A stretch of DNA of 64,000 nt from Rachycentron canadum (lineage: Eukaryota; Chordata; Actinopteri; Carangiformes; Rachycentridae), in assembly GCA_038496675.1 (NCBI GenBank), contig CM076650.1, forward strand, positions 13,389,703 through 13,453,702, given 5' to 3'. The position numbers were made by a program, and so were the translations under genes. Positions 34,693-45,024 of the stretch are shown piece by piece. The notes under the pieces are model-generated. The model was not told the DNA's origin. It ran no database searches and saw only the letters and a list, made by a program, of their open reading frames with translations. Numbering within the stretch: position 1 is the stretch's first letter; each line of letters begins with the position of its first letter.

Positions 34693-37600
34693 CTAATGGA
34701 AGAAGAAGGACAAGTGAGTGAGTAAAAGGGCAAAGGTGGTAAAGAGAGGGAAGAGCCAAGAGGTGACAAGAGATCAGAGGGAGAGTAAATGGCAGGAAAG
34801 GAAGGGAAAGAGAAGAAGGGAGAGGGAGATAAAAGGGAGGCAGTTAAAAGATAATCAATGGATGAAAAAAAATAAAGGTGATGTGAAATGGAGAAGGGGC
34901 AAAATGGAAAGGAGAATGACAGAGAGAGACCACATGGCGCCAAGAACAAGAGCTGAAGTGTGGAAAGGGAGACAAAGCTTGAGACCAGGTGGAAAAAAAA
35001 CAAAAAAGAAAAATGGAAAACATTTTGGTACACAGTACAGAAACATAATGTTGGTAAATTGACAATTTCTTCTGCACCTCTCCCTATAGTTGCTACGACT
35101 ATCAACCTTTCTGCTCTCAGATGGCAGATGAGCAGTTTAAAGCGATAACAGCAGATTTACCAGAGAAAAACCTCTGATTTAAAAGGTAGAGCATCACTTC
35201 AGCATACAAAGGTCTCCAACTAGACTCAATGTAAAGTTTTTTGCTTTTTCACATTTTATCAGCAATAGGTGGCTGATATTAGCTTAGACTTAACATTAGC
35301 TGCCATCGTTCTCTCCATCTGACTGGTTTTTAAACAAAACATTTGATAAACAACTTCCACACCAAGCCTTCTGCACGAACCTTCAAAACAAACTGAGTTA
35401 GGCTTATATTACTGCAGCACATAGACACAAGTTTGCAGCTTGCATTAGAGCAAATCCAGCTGAATCCTTTCCTTTAACATTTGCTGTTGTGGTTTTTCGT
35501 TTTGGCAACTCCTGTGGGGACAGAGCCTCAAATTCAAATTTGCTTGTGGTGCTTGTTTAGAGTTGCTCCAGGGTAACTGTGCAATTGCTTTAGGAGTTTA
35601 GCAAATGATCAGTTGGTCAGTATTAGAGAAATTGTGTGTGCGTTCTTTTACCTGCGAGACGACTTGTGGCGTCCCTCGTCTTTCTCTCTGTGTCGCCTCT
35701 CTCTGTGTCTTTCCTCTTTCTCTCGGCTCGTCCGGTCACGATGACGCTCTCCGTAACCACGCTCCTGGTACTCACGGTAACGATACCGCTCCTCGTCACT
35801 TTGAAATTTGGAAAGAGCAAATGCTTTCAATGCTGTGTTTGCATGCATAACAAAGCAGCTCAAACAAGCTCTGATTACATGTTACAGAAAAATCAACTTT
35901 TTTTTTTTTTTTTTTTTACATAATTGGCCATGCATTGACCCATGTGCATGCACCATTTCATCAACTTTAAGAAATTTGCTTTTCAGTGCCATTCAAGACT
36001 TTTGGTTCCTTTGTGATGATTGTGGCAAGTAATGAGAAATTCAATTGTAGTCATCAAAGCGAGTCAGAGTGACCAGCTTAAAATGCTGAAGACATAAAAA
36101 GAGATGTACTATTCCAACCTTTTCTTCTAATGATACCTATTCCAACACCTCAGCTTAGGATATCTGCTGATACCAAGTACAACATCTGATATTAGCATTT
36201 TACTTAAATTATGGAAAAATTAGGTCAGGTATAACTGTGGGACTAAAAACCCAGCTGGCAGGTTGTCATGACTGAGTGAGTGCAACTAGTGTTTGCAAGA
36301 CGATAATTATGCTGCCAAAAAATCTGACTCTGTGAGATTGTGGCCGATACCTCAAGGATCAGCATGAGGCTTATCTGATATATCTGATTGGTATATCCCT
36401 CAACAAAACCCGTTTAAAATCAAAGCAGCATTCCTTTAAAAAACATGTCACATTACCCTGTTCATTGTTCATCTGGTGGCTTTATAAATGCCAGTTAACT
36501 CACCCTTCAGCATGTGAAATATATACGTCTTTGTAAGTGTTTGTCTCACCTGGTGTAGCTCATAGCTGAAGGACTGTGCTCCCTTTCCCTCTCTCGCTCA
36601 TGTGTCCTCTCCCTGGGCCTCTCTCTGTCCTTGTCTCTCTTGTCGTCTCGACGGGAATAGTAGTCCCAAGATTTGGAGTTGTCCATCATTGGTGGCCATG
36701 GAGGGGGCACACCTCCAGCCATGGGTGGAGGGTAAGCACCTGAAGAAGCAAAGAGTCCGAACTTAGTTGTCACTTTGTGCTAAAAGGCTTTCTGAAAATG
36801 AGTATGTTTACATCCATAGAGCAAACAGAAATAGCTATCAAAGGATGATATAAATATGAGTTATACTAAACCCAATTGTATGAATAACTACAAATACAAA
36901 CTTCTATTTCTCCTCTGTCAAAAACAGGCTTCATTCTACATGTATGTGACATCCTCAACAATTGGGTTATTACATGTCACAACAGAGCTCTTCTGTAGCA
37001 TTTCCTGCCTTGTTAATGGACTCAAATGAATTTGTGGTATTTGTTGTGTTGCTAGGGTTGGAGAATGAAATTATGTTGTCAAGCTTTCTACCTTGAGGGA
37101 ATGGGTATGGAGGGACAGAGCGTCCATCATAACCTCCAGGGTGGCCACTGTGGAAACGGACAAAAGGTGAAATGTTAAGAGATAGAAAGCGTGTGTTTCT
37201 ATTTGCGCAGAGAGTCTAGGGTTGTAGGGTTCATCTATGTTTATGTAACTTTGTAAAGAAGGTAAACATGACTTTAAACTCTTGGCATGGTTTCTAGCCT
37301 GGGACAACCCAGTATCCAGAAGAAAAACCTTTCCAATAACATTTCTTTTCCATATATGCAGTGAGTCTGGAAGTCACTCATATTTCTCAGTTAATGACAC
37401 AGACCTCTAACTTCTAGATCTCTGGTATACTACTTTAAAAGTCATTAAATTTAAATATACCTTTGGTTGTACAACCTCCGGTCCAAGTTAGAAATTGTTG
37501 ATGATTCCTCTTCATGATAACCTTAAATCTAGTGGTTGTGTTCAATTTTAAAACAAATCTGTAGCTTCAGCTCTGGCTTTCTTGTGTGCATATGTTACCT

Positions 37601-38835
37601 GTCCATAGTGGGGATAATAGCAGGTGGAGGCCCACTAGGTGGAGGAGGAAAACCTGGAGGAGGGACAGTAATGGGCAACCCTACAAATGAGAGCAAGAGA
37701 TACAAAGAGTTATCAGTTTTCAACAGCAACAAAATTACATTGTGCATAAAAAGAGCAAAACAGGATGATTGCTCAAAACTGACTATCTGAGAAAGAAAAA
37801 GATGATGATGTCGAACTTACTGGGTGGAGGGATGAGTGGGGGAGCAGTGCTGACGTTTGGTGGTGGAGGGAGAAATGGAGGTGGAGGTATGTTTGGAGGA
37901 AGTGGTCCAGGTGGGAAGAAGGTAGGCATCTTAGCTGGGGTGGGCTCAGCCTCTGACGTGGAGTGTTCAGAGATCACCTGCTCAACAACAGAGAGGAGAA
38001 GTCGAAATGAGAACACACGCTGAAAGCAATTTTCTTAAAACTGTTACAGTGGTTTAGTGAGATGCGCAACACAACACAAATATTTCAAGGGAAATAACAT
38101 AGCATTTTTCTTAAATTCAGAGGACTACTGTTGTTGCTTCTGTATACCTGGATATTGTTCCCATCTAGGTTGTGTCTGCGTCGACCTTCAACCCTGCTGA
38201 TGGTGGCCGTCTGTCCACCAATCACATCTATGGTACCACTCGTCTTCCTAGTAAAACAATAGCAAAAATAAAGGTATTGGGCACAGTCCAAAACAAATGA
38301 CACATTCACATACACATTACAGTGTATTTACAAACATACTACAAACAAATCTGATCATTAATAAAAATTGGACAAACTATTACCACATAGCTGATATGAC
38401 TAAAATTATGTCCCTAATGATATTGAATTTGTATACTCAATACCAATATTTTTTAAATTAAATTTGATATATCAGTTGACATTGATTTTTTGAAAATGCA
38501 TTACATAAAAAATATGTCTTTACTTTGACCAATACACATACTTAGCAGGGCATTGTGCAATGTAAAAATCATGCATCAGTGCATTCTGGTGGACAAACTA
38601 TGTAATGGTGATTCTGTTTCTAAATTATTTCAAACCTGAAGTATCTGCAATTAGTTAATATCGGTCTGTTAGGGTTTTTCCATTGTACGTGGTGTAGTCA
38701 TGCTGTAAATGGCCACGAGCAGTTGAGACGCGCTGGTGTGTTTTTTCCACTCCACCATGCACCATGGCAAACATCCATCACTGTCTGTCCATCATTTGCT
38801 ATACAGACTGTATAACTCCTAGATGCAATTACTTG

Positions 38836-38879
<44 letters not shown>

Positions 38880-41800
38880 NNNNNNNNNNNNNNNNNNNNN
38901 NNNNNNNNNNNNNNNNNNNNNNNNNNNNNNNNNNNNNNNNNNNNNNNNNNNNNNNNNNNNNNNNNNNNNNNNNNNNNNNNNNNNNNNNNNNNNNNNNNNN
39001 NNNNNNNNNNNNNNNNNNNNNNNNNNNNNNNNNNNNNNNNNNNNNNNNNNNNNNNNNNNNNNNNNNNNNNNNNNNNNNNNNNNNNNNNNNNNNNNNNNNN
39101 NNNNNNNNNNNNNNNNNNNNNNNNNNNNNNNNNNNNNNNNNNNNNNNNNNNNNNNNNNNNNNNNNNNNNNNNNNNNNNNNNNNNNNNNNNNNNNNNNNNN
39201 NNNNNNNNNNNNNNNNNNNNNNNNNNNNNNNNNNNNNNNNNNNNNNNNNNNNNNNNNNNNNNNNNNNNNNNNNNNNNNNTGTGTGTGTGTGTGTGTTGTT
39301 AAGTTTTTTTTCTGTAGTAGCATGTACGTCAATTGAGAGAAACAATAAACAGAATCAAATAAAAATAATAATAAAAAATAAAGCTGATTCTGGTGGAACA
39401 AAGTTATAGCTAGTTGACAGTGCTTCAAATATGGACGTTGCTTCAAAGAAGCTACAAATTATATGTTTCACACACATCTTCAACTTGGAAGCACAGATCT
39501 ATAGTCACCACAGATTTACTGTGGGAATCCAAGATTTGTGTCACCAGTATCCAACCAAATGCAAAATATTGTCACTAACTGACCTTTCTGTTCCTGAGTT
39601 ACAGCTATGAATAATGGCCAGAGATATGTTTTTGCAGAATATTATGTTGTCACAGTGAAACTGATCTTTGACTTTTTGGATATAAAATATTATCATTTCA
39701 TTATCTTATCCTATGAGACATTAGTTTAGATGTGTCAGAATTACAATTTGAATTCTTGAGTTATGGCCAAAATGTGATTTGTGAGGTGACAGTGACCTTG
39801 ACATTTGACCATTAAAGTTAATCAGTACAAGTAAACCTTTGTACCAAATATGAAGAAATTCCTTCAAGGTGTGGACAACATAAAAACAGCCATCGTCAGC
39901 ACAGAGGCATAATAAAAGTATCCCACTGATCCGGTAAAAGCTTTTAACATGACGCTACAACAGCAAGAAATGTTTGGTTTGTATTAGCAGCAGCTTAACA
40001 AAGCTGTGATGCCACTAATGGTGATTCGTAAGCAGTAAAATAAAGCTGACATCTGAAAGAACAAATCAGAATCACATGAGTGAACCTAAACCCCCACTGC
40101 AACAAGCTACAAATACTGAGAGCCGCACAAAGAGGTTTTTAAAAACAGCTTTCTCTCTACACTTCAGCGCAGACACTTGAGTTAAGATGCTGAGGACACT
40201 GCTAAGGGGAGTTGACCACCACGGGTTGGCTGTGGTTGGCCCTGCTGTCAAAAAGGACCACAGCGGTGTTATGTGGCTGTCCCCTGCTGTGAGGCTGTAG
40301 TGGAAACACGTAATTTCGGCTAAGTTTAGCACAGCTTGGCTAAAGTGGACCAACCTGAGCTAATGGAAAAACCCTAAATATATCAGCATGGTCAATTTAG
40401 TGTTCTAGCTCTAATGACGACCACATTATCATGAGAGCTTCAAGTTATTTTCTAGGTCAGGTCAGTTATCCAAAGTGTCAAAATCAATTGAGTCCCTGAA
40501 GAAGGGACACGTCAAATACTCCAAAAAATGATGAAAAACCAATGAAGTTTTCTGATGTTTTGACTTTCACTGCATCCTATCAAACCACATCAGGTCATCT
40601 GATGTTTAAATTTTCAAATTTCACTGTTGATGTCCCATATCAACATACTAACTAAAAATACATCTTATTGAGGAGGTAATGATTGATCAAGTCCTTTTAA
40701 AGGGTTTTATCATTTACAAAAAAGAAAAAAAAGTGGAGGTAACTTACTTTAAACATAGAAAAATCTGTGATGATGTATAATGATTTGTCCAACGCTATAA
40801 AATTATGGTTTAGTTTTAAGTAATTCTCACATTCTGCAAGTCTCACACAATGGGCCACCAAAACTGCAAATATCAGAGTTTTATCTGGCATGAAGACATT
40901 CTATTCCTATTTCTACAACATGACACATGCACATCAACCACCCCAAAAGGTAGACACATGGGTGAATAAGATAGCATCTATGGGGCCTTGGAAGTAGAAC
41001 CGGGAGTTTTTCTGTGGTCACATTTCATGGTCAAGAAAAACGCCAGGCCCCGGTGTTTTTAACATCTACACATTTCCCAACAGGCCCATTTAACCTTGTC
41101 GGGCAAGGCCATGCCCACTTACGTATAATAGGACATGTCCTGAGCAGGCGGGGCAGTCCACTGAGGGGGAGAGATCCTACCATTTTGAAACAAAGGACAG
41201 GGGTAAAGGAGATGAAAGTAACATTGGCCCTAATACACAAACACACACATACAGCCCATGGGATGGTGATCTATGTTAACCACAGGGACACTGGTAAACC
41301 TGGAGGTGGCCAGGTGTGTTTTTGTGAATGTCTAAGTATGTTAGATTAACACATGTAGTGTTTTTTGCTGTGCAGTTTGCCCTAAAATATTCAACTTTTG
41401 CTCCCACACAGGCCAGGCAGGACTACAATGTATTGTTTCTTCTTGAGATAGCCTGTTTAGTGTATGTAGTGCTTATCTTCATCCGGCCCCCCACTGCCTT
41501 GAAACGTCGTTGGATCATCTACTGTACAATTCTAGTTGAAACAAAATGTGTGTTTTATTTGCATATATATCTTGATAAATGAAGATAAAAGCAGAGGTGT
41601 TACCTGGTGACCTGACTGACCGCAGACTTATACAGGCTGACAGGAGACGTGAAGTCTGGCTTTGAGGTGTGAACAGGTAAACTGGATATGTCTTTCTCAT
41701 TTCCTGTCCTGCCTTGTTGAACCTAAGAAAGAGCCAAAATAAGCTTGTTAATACATTTGATTTTTGAGATAATTAGTGTTGATTTTAAGTAGATAGTAAG

Positions 41801-44465
41801 ATGCTTGGGAAGAAATCCGCTGGCAAAACTTAGCGGGAGTTAAAAGACACATAGGAACAAGGAGAATGTGTCTTACAGTGATCTTGCTTGTCACTGAGCC
41901 AACTGTAGAGACCTCCAGACCCATACGCAGTCTCTTCTGTTTTTCACAGTAAGCCTTCCATGTGTCTTCATTGAAGCCATAATTGAAGTAGTCTGACAGA
42001 TCCGCTCCTACACGCACAAAAAAACACTTGTGAAATACTGTGCTTGCTTCACACGGACTATCAGTGTCACTAATAACCCAGCAAATGCAGATACCTAATG
42101 TCCTTAAAGAAACAGTGAAGTTTTTTATGCATTAAGCATTCTTTGTTTTTTTTTTGTACTGATTTTAGCTGCGTGCACACAAACACAGACCTGGCTTCCT
42201 CCAGGGTTTCTCTTCAAAGGACTCCATGTCCACTTCCAGCACAGGAACCCCATTAATGTTTCCAGGAGCATCAAGATCCACTCCCTTCAGCTTTGTGGCC
42301 ACTAACAATAAACAGCACAACAACATGTTACTGGACATTTATCATCACATGCAATTTATTTAAATTACTCCTGACTATGTATAATATTAATGTCATTGGT
42401 GTTTTGAGGACAACAATGCAAAATTGTACAGAGAAGATAAAGCAATTGTGTTGGTTAATTTATCAGGGAAAGTAAAAAAAACAGAAGAGCAACTGTACAA
42501 AGAACAAAGAGTGATACCTTGCCCATAAGGTCTGGAGCCTGGTGTCTTTATGTTGAGATTTACAGGAGGAGCTCCATAAGGCCTGGGAAGGGAAAAAAAA
42601 AAAAACAGTGTCCCTGTCAATCATATCACAAAGTCCACTCTGACTGAAAGTTACCATAAACGCTGCATACACTATAGAAAACACTTGTATGTGCTAATGC
42701 CATTTTGTGTTCAGAAGACACCTGCAAATGTAGCACATCAACACTTCAAGAACCTATGTATTTTAAACGGACAATGCAAGTGTAGTATTGTGTTATTCAG
42801 ACATCAAACTTCTAATTGAATAACAGACAGATTGTGAGAGCTTAGCATTGCAAAACCCCCCTTATGTGACAAAAGTGAAAATATGAAGTTAAGCTGCTTT
42901 ATTCCTTTAAGTCAGTGGTCACAAACTTCAAATTCTAACCTCTAACTAGTAACTGGTTCCATAAGCCGCAAAATGCCATTGATTGAAACCCACGTGTATT
43001 GTGGTGCTCCAGTTTTGATGTCTCCGATGGTCACTCTGACATCGTCATCATCATCATCGCTGTCACTGTCGCTGTCCACATCTTCACCTGCTCCTTCACC
43101 TGTGGCCTGACATCCCAAAACTGGCAGGTAAGTATATGTGTACTTACAGAAAGAAAGAAACAAAGCACATACTGCCACAGGAACTGACTGGGTGCATCTA
43201 AGTTACCTACCTCAGAGGCCACTCCATTTCCTGTAGCATGGGCAGCAGCATCCTCCGTTGAAGCATCAGCAGGTGCACTGTGGACGCAGTGAAAAAATAG
43301 ATATAAAGTTCCATGAAGCTACAGGCAGCACACATCCTCAAATCATGGAAAGGAAGAGCAGTTTAACTGCCTCTTATAAGCACAAATGTGTTTCATACCA
43401 GTAGCTGCATGTTGGGTTATAGATCATACATATGTTTTCACCTTCTGATTTAAAAAAAAAAAAAAAACATAATCAAGGTGGAAATGCACCACAAAAGCTA
43501 CATCTTTTAATCCCAAGATTTTAAAAATGAATCTAGTTGTTTTTTCTGTGAAATAAAACAAGTGGTTTTTATTATAACTTCAACTAAACCAGTCAACCAG
43601 TCAGTCAGTCTCTCTGCATCTTTCAAGAAGTGTGCTTTTCAGTTAGATAAAGAGATTGTACTAATACCAAAGGGAAACTGCCTTTAAACAGCATCTACTT
43701 CATATAGTTCTCAAAAACATGAGATAGGCAGGAAATAAGTACAATCATAGACAAATTATAAACACTGACTAAAATACGCAAACATTAACTGTAATATGTA
43801 CTGAATATACACTGCACTTGCACTATGATGTACATGGATGTAAGAATATATATATATATATTTTTTTACATGTTTAACCTGTGAACACCACCTCGCTCTT
43901 CAAATGTTAACAGGTGTCTCATAAAAGTCTTTATGGGTGCGACACTGTATCACAATGTGTGGATGTTAGTTACCTGACTGCTGCATTCAGTTTTGCTTCC
44001 TCATCCTCGTCTTTGCTCTCAGATTCATCTGAAACAAAATAAAAAACACAAAAAAACAAGTATTATTTCATCCCCATCACGAAGCCATGAGCTGTTAATG
44101 TGTCACCAAGATCCAACAGCGAGCGACTCAGAGGATATTTTCGACATTTAACCCCGGGTGCTACCTCGGAACACGCCGTGAACAGTTTGACATGTTTTTA
44201 GTTTTAAATAATAAAGCTGCAGAAAGGCGCAGCTAGCTGTTAGCTTAGCTTCCAGGCTAAGTCTCCACTCTTCTCATACCAACAGACAGTGTTGTCTTCA
44301 GCGGTTTCGCTTTCTGTCAGGAGGACTTTTAGGTTGTAAACTGCCTCTGTTGTTTGTTTGTTTGTTGGTTGGTTGGTTGGTTTTACCTCCATACAGCCAT
44401 TCCTCCTCCTCATCTCCAGCGCTGGCATCAGTGGTGGTTGTTTTGTCCGCTTCCTCCGCAGACAT
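34548..44465 (-). CDS. fip1l1: pre-mRNA 3'-end processing factor FIP1 (complete, 15 exons)
   Basis: FIP1L1 is a CPSF subunit that binds U-rich RNA and recruits poly(A) polymerase in the nucleus. Exons, minus strand: 44387-44465, 43974-44028, 43211-43277, 42994-43106, 42518-42582, 42191-42301, 41877-42007, 41604-41722, 38148-38247, 37821-37977, 37599-37680, 37092-37147, 36550-36739, 35652-35798 and 34548-34692. Phases agree at all 14 junctions and the total is 538 residues. Order of parts: acidic N-terminus (1-104), VRVTIGDIKTGAPQY, the FIP1 motif ADLSDYFNYGFNEDTWKAYC (about 164-185), a Pro-rich region (about 280-360), a Arg/Glu/Asp-rich mixed-charge region (about 400-490) and a basic tail (HRRHKHKKSKRSKEGKE). 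Human FIP1L1 has the same order. The alternative human exon before VQQGRTGN is absent; the fish intron there is only 154 bp. Confidence 0.97.
34693..35651. other. fip1l1 intron 14 (959 bp)
   Basis: Purine-rich (GA/GGGA) on the plus strand between about 34730 and 34990. The long open frames there are low-complexity artefacts. Confidence 0.7.
35652..35798 (-). CDS. fip1l1: fip1l1 exon 14
   Basis: SDEERYRYREYQERGYGERH ... REKEERHRERRHREKDEG ... SSR; conserved mixed-charge domain. Confidence 0.95.
35799..36549. other. fip1l1 intron 13
   Basis: Nothing recognised apart from a 19-T run at about 35899-35917. Confidence 0.7.
36550..36739 (-). CDS. fip1l1: fip1l1 exon 13
   Basis: MMDNSKSWDYYSRRDDKRDK, then alternating Arg/Glu residues to HSPSAMSYT. 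Start of the mixed-charge domain. Confidence 0.95.
37092..37147 (-). CDS. fip1l1: fip1l1 exon 12
   Basis: SGHPGGYDGRSVPPYPFPQ, a 56-bp exon fixed by phase and by GHxxGYDxRS conservation. Confidence 0.92.
37599..37680 (-). CDS. fip1l1: fip1l1 exon 11 (Pro-rich)
   Basis: LPITVPPPGFPPPPSGPPPA ... IIPTMD. The junction codon with exon 10 reads AGG (Arg), where human has Gly. Confidence 0.93.
37821..37977 (-). CDS. fip1l1: fip1l1 exon 10 (Pro-rich)
   Basis: VISEHSTSEAEPTPAKMP, then FFPPGPLPPNIPPPPFLPPP and NVSTAPPLIPPP. Confidence 0.95.
38148..38247 (-). CDS. fip1l1: fip1l1 exon 9
   Basis: GTIDVIGGQTATISRVEGRR ... NNIQ; conserved IDVIG-ISRVEGRRR block. Confidence 0.96.
38836..38879. repeat. (AT)n microsatellite at gap edge
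   Basis: At least 22 AT units running into the gap; a (GT)n tract (39280-39295) resumes on the other side. Confidence 0.97.
38880..39279. other. Assembly gap (400 N)
   Basis: Run of N inside fip1l1 intron 8, bounded by AT and GT dinucleotide repeats. Confidence 0.99.
39480..39900. repeat. Degenerate teleost interspersed repeat
   Basis: Contains GACAGTGACCTTGACATTTG, TTTGTACCAAATATGAAG and AAATTCCTTCAAGG, the wording of a repeat common in fish genomes (a -GTGACCTTGACCTTTGACC- type unit). Class not assigned. Confidence 0.5.
41604..41722 (-). CDS. fip1l1: fip1l1 exon 8
   Basis: VQQGRTGNEKDISSLPVHTS, then KPDFTSPVSLYKSAVSQVT. Donor CCAG|GTAACA. Confidence 0.93.
41877..42007 (-). CDS. fip1l1: fip1l1 exon 7 (FIP1 motif)
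   Basis: ADLSDYFNYGFNEDTWKAYC, then EKQKRLRMGLEVSTVGS. This is the defining FIP1 domain. Confidence 0.98.
42191..42301 (-). CDS. fip1l1: fip1l1 exon 6
   Basis: KGVDLDAPGNINGVPVLEVD, then MESFEEKPWRKPG. The donor CCAG|GTCTGT is non-consensus after GT but is fixed by phase. Confidence 0.95.
42518..42582 (-). CDS. fip1l1: fip1l1 exon 5
   Basis: TPYGAPPVNLNIKTPGSRPY ... GQ; conserved APVNLNIK-type segment. Confidence 0.95.
42994..43106 (-). CDS. fip1l1: fip1l1 exon 4
   Basis: ATGEGAGEDVDSDSDSDDDD, then DDVRVTIGDIKTGAPQY, a conserved FIP1 segment. Donor CAC|GTGGGT. Confidence 0.96.
43211..43277 (-). CDS. fip1l1: fip1l1 exon 3
   Basis: APADASTEDAAAHATGNGVA ... SE; low-complexity acidic linker. 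Phase 2 in, 0 out. Confidence 0.9.
43974..44028 (-). CDS. fip1l1: fip1l1 exon 2
   Basis: Acidic segment DESESKDEDEEAKLNAAV. Short exon, phase 1 in and 2 out. Confidence 0.92.
44387..44465 (-). CDS. fip1l1: fip1l1 exon 1
   Basis: ATG at 44463-44465; MSAEEADKTTTTDASAGDEE ... EWLYG. Donor GGAG|GTAAAA. Confidence 0.97.
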
Positions 44466-44721
44466 GTTCAGCTAACACGGAGCCGTGGACCCGCACAGCG
44501 ACTTCAACAAGACCAACGTTCAACAAAGCTCCTGGACGCAAGTATTACACGAACAAATCCTCCCTTTAGCGGGGAAACACGGTTATCAACTCTAATTTCT
44601 CACTTCGTGGATTCATCTGCGGTGTCTGCGATTCAGCGTTGGCCCGGAAGAGATTGTTGACCTCCCGCTAAGGTCAACGCGCCGGCGCGTCAAACACAGC
44701 AGCGCCCCCTGGAGGAGGAGG

Positions 44722-44760
<39 letters not shown>
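44466..44760. promoter_or_regulatory. fip1l1 promoter region
   Basis: A CpG-enriched stretch upstream of the fip1l1 ATG. It includes a perfect 14-bp palindrome ACGCGCCGGCGCGT at 44677-44690 and a CTCF-like site. No TATA box. Confidence 0.6.
44700..44718 (-). promoter_or_regulatory. CTCF-binding-site-like motif
   Basis: On the minus strand the site reads CTCCTCCAGGGGGCGCTG; CCAGGGGGCGCTG is a full match to the CTCF core. About 235 bp upstream of the fip1l1 start codon, between fip1l1 and kit. Confidence 0.55.

Positions 44761-44783
<23 letters not shown>
44723..44783. repeat. (GATA)n microsatellite
   Basis: About 15 GATA units followed by a TAG-rich stretch. Confidence 0.97.
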
Positions 44784-44811
44784 TAGTACTAGTATTAGTA
44801 GTAGTAGTACA

Positions 44812-44850
44812 TTATTCATCCCGAGGGAAATTCTACTTGAGTTCAATGGG
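44812..44850. repeat. possible LINE 3' tail fragment
   Basis: TTATTCATCCCGAGGGAAATT next to GATA repeats. This arrangement recurs at 3' ends of fish LINE/SINE copies. Only about 30 bp, so tentative. Confidence 0.4.
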
Positions 44851-45024
44851 CTGGACTGTTCCATGTGCAATAATATGGCCAAAAATATGTGGACATAAAA
44901 TGTAGCTCTATGCTTCACTTAAGTTTAAGAAGTGCAGAGAAAACAGGACTAAATCACTGAACTGCCTGTAAGTGCTCCAGTGGTACAGGCAGTGATTGTC
45001 CACATAATGGTCTGTAATGGTGGG

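Larger units (their letters stand above)
38667..40378. mobile_element. PIF/Harbinger-like DNA transposon remnant in fip1l1 intron 8 (interrupted by a gap)
   Basis: The 5' end reads TTAGGGTTTTTCCATTG and the 3' end ends CTAATGGAAAAACCCTAA, giving inverted termini of at least 13 bp (GGGTTTTTCCATT) flanked by TTA and TAA. GGG-starting termini next to a TWA triplet fit PIF/Harbinger. No transposase is seen and 400 N lie inside. It may be non-autonomous or two related insertions. Confidence 0.5.

Noticed and set aside
34319..35105. Long open frames on both strands overlapping fip1l1 intron 14
   Set aside because: They arise from GA/CT-rich sequence plus the real last exon; composition is Ser/Phe/Leu or Lys/Arg/Glu bias only.
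37536..38023. Gly-rich plus-strand open frames
   Set aside because: Antisense shadows of the Pro-rich fip1l1 exons 10 and 11.
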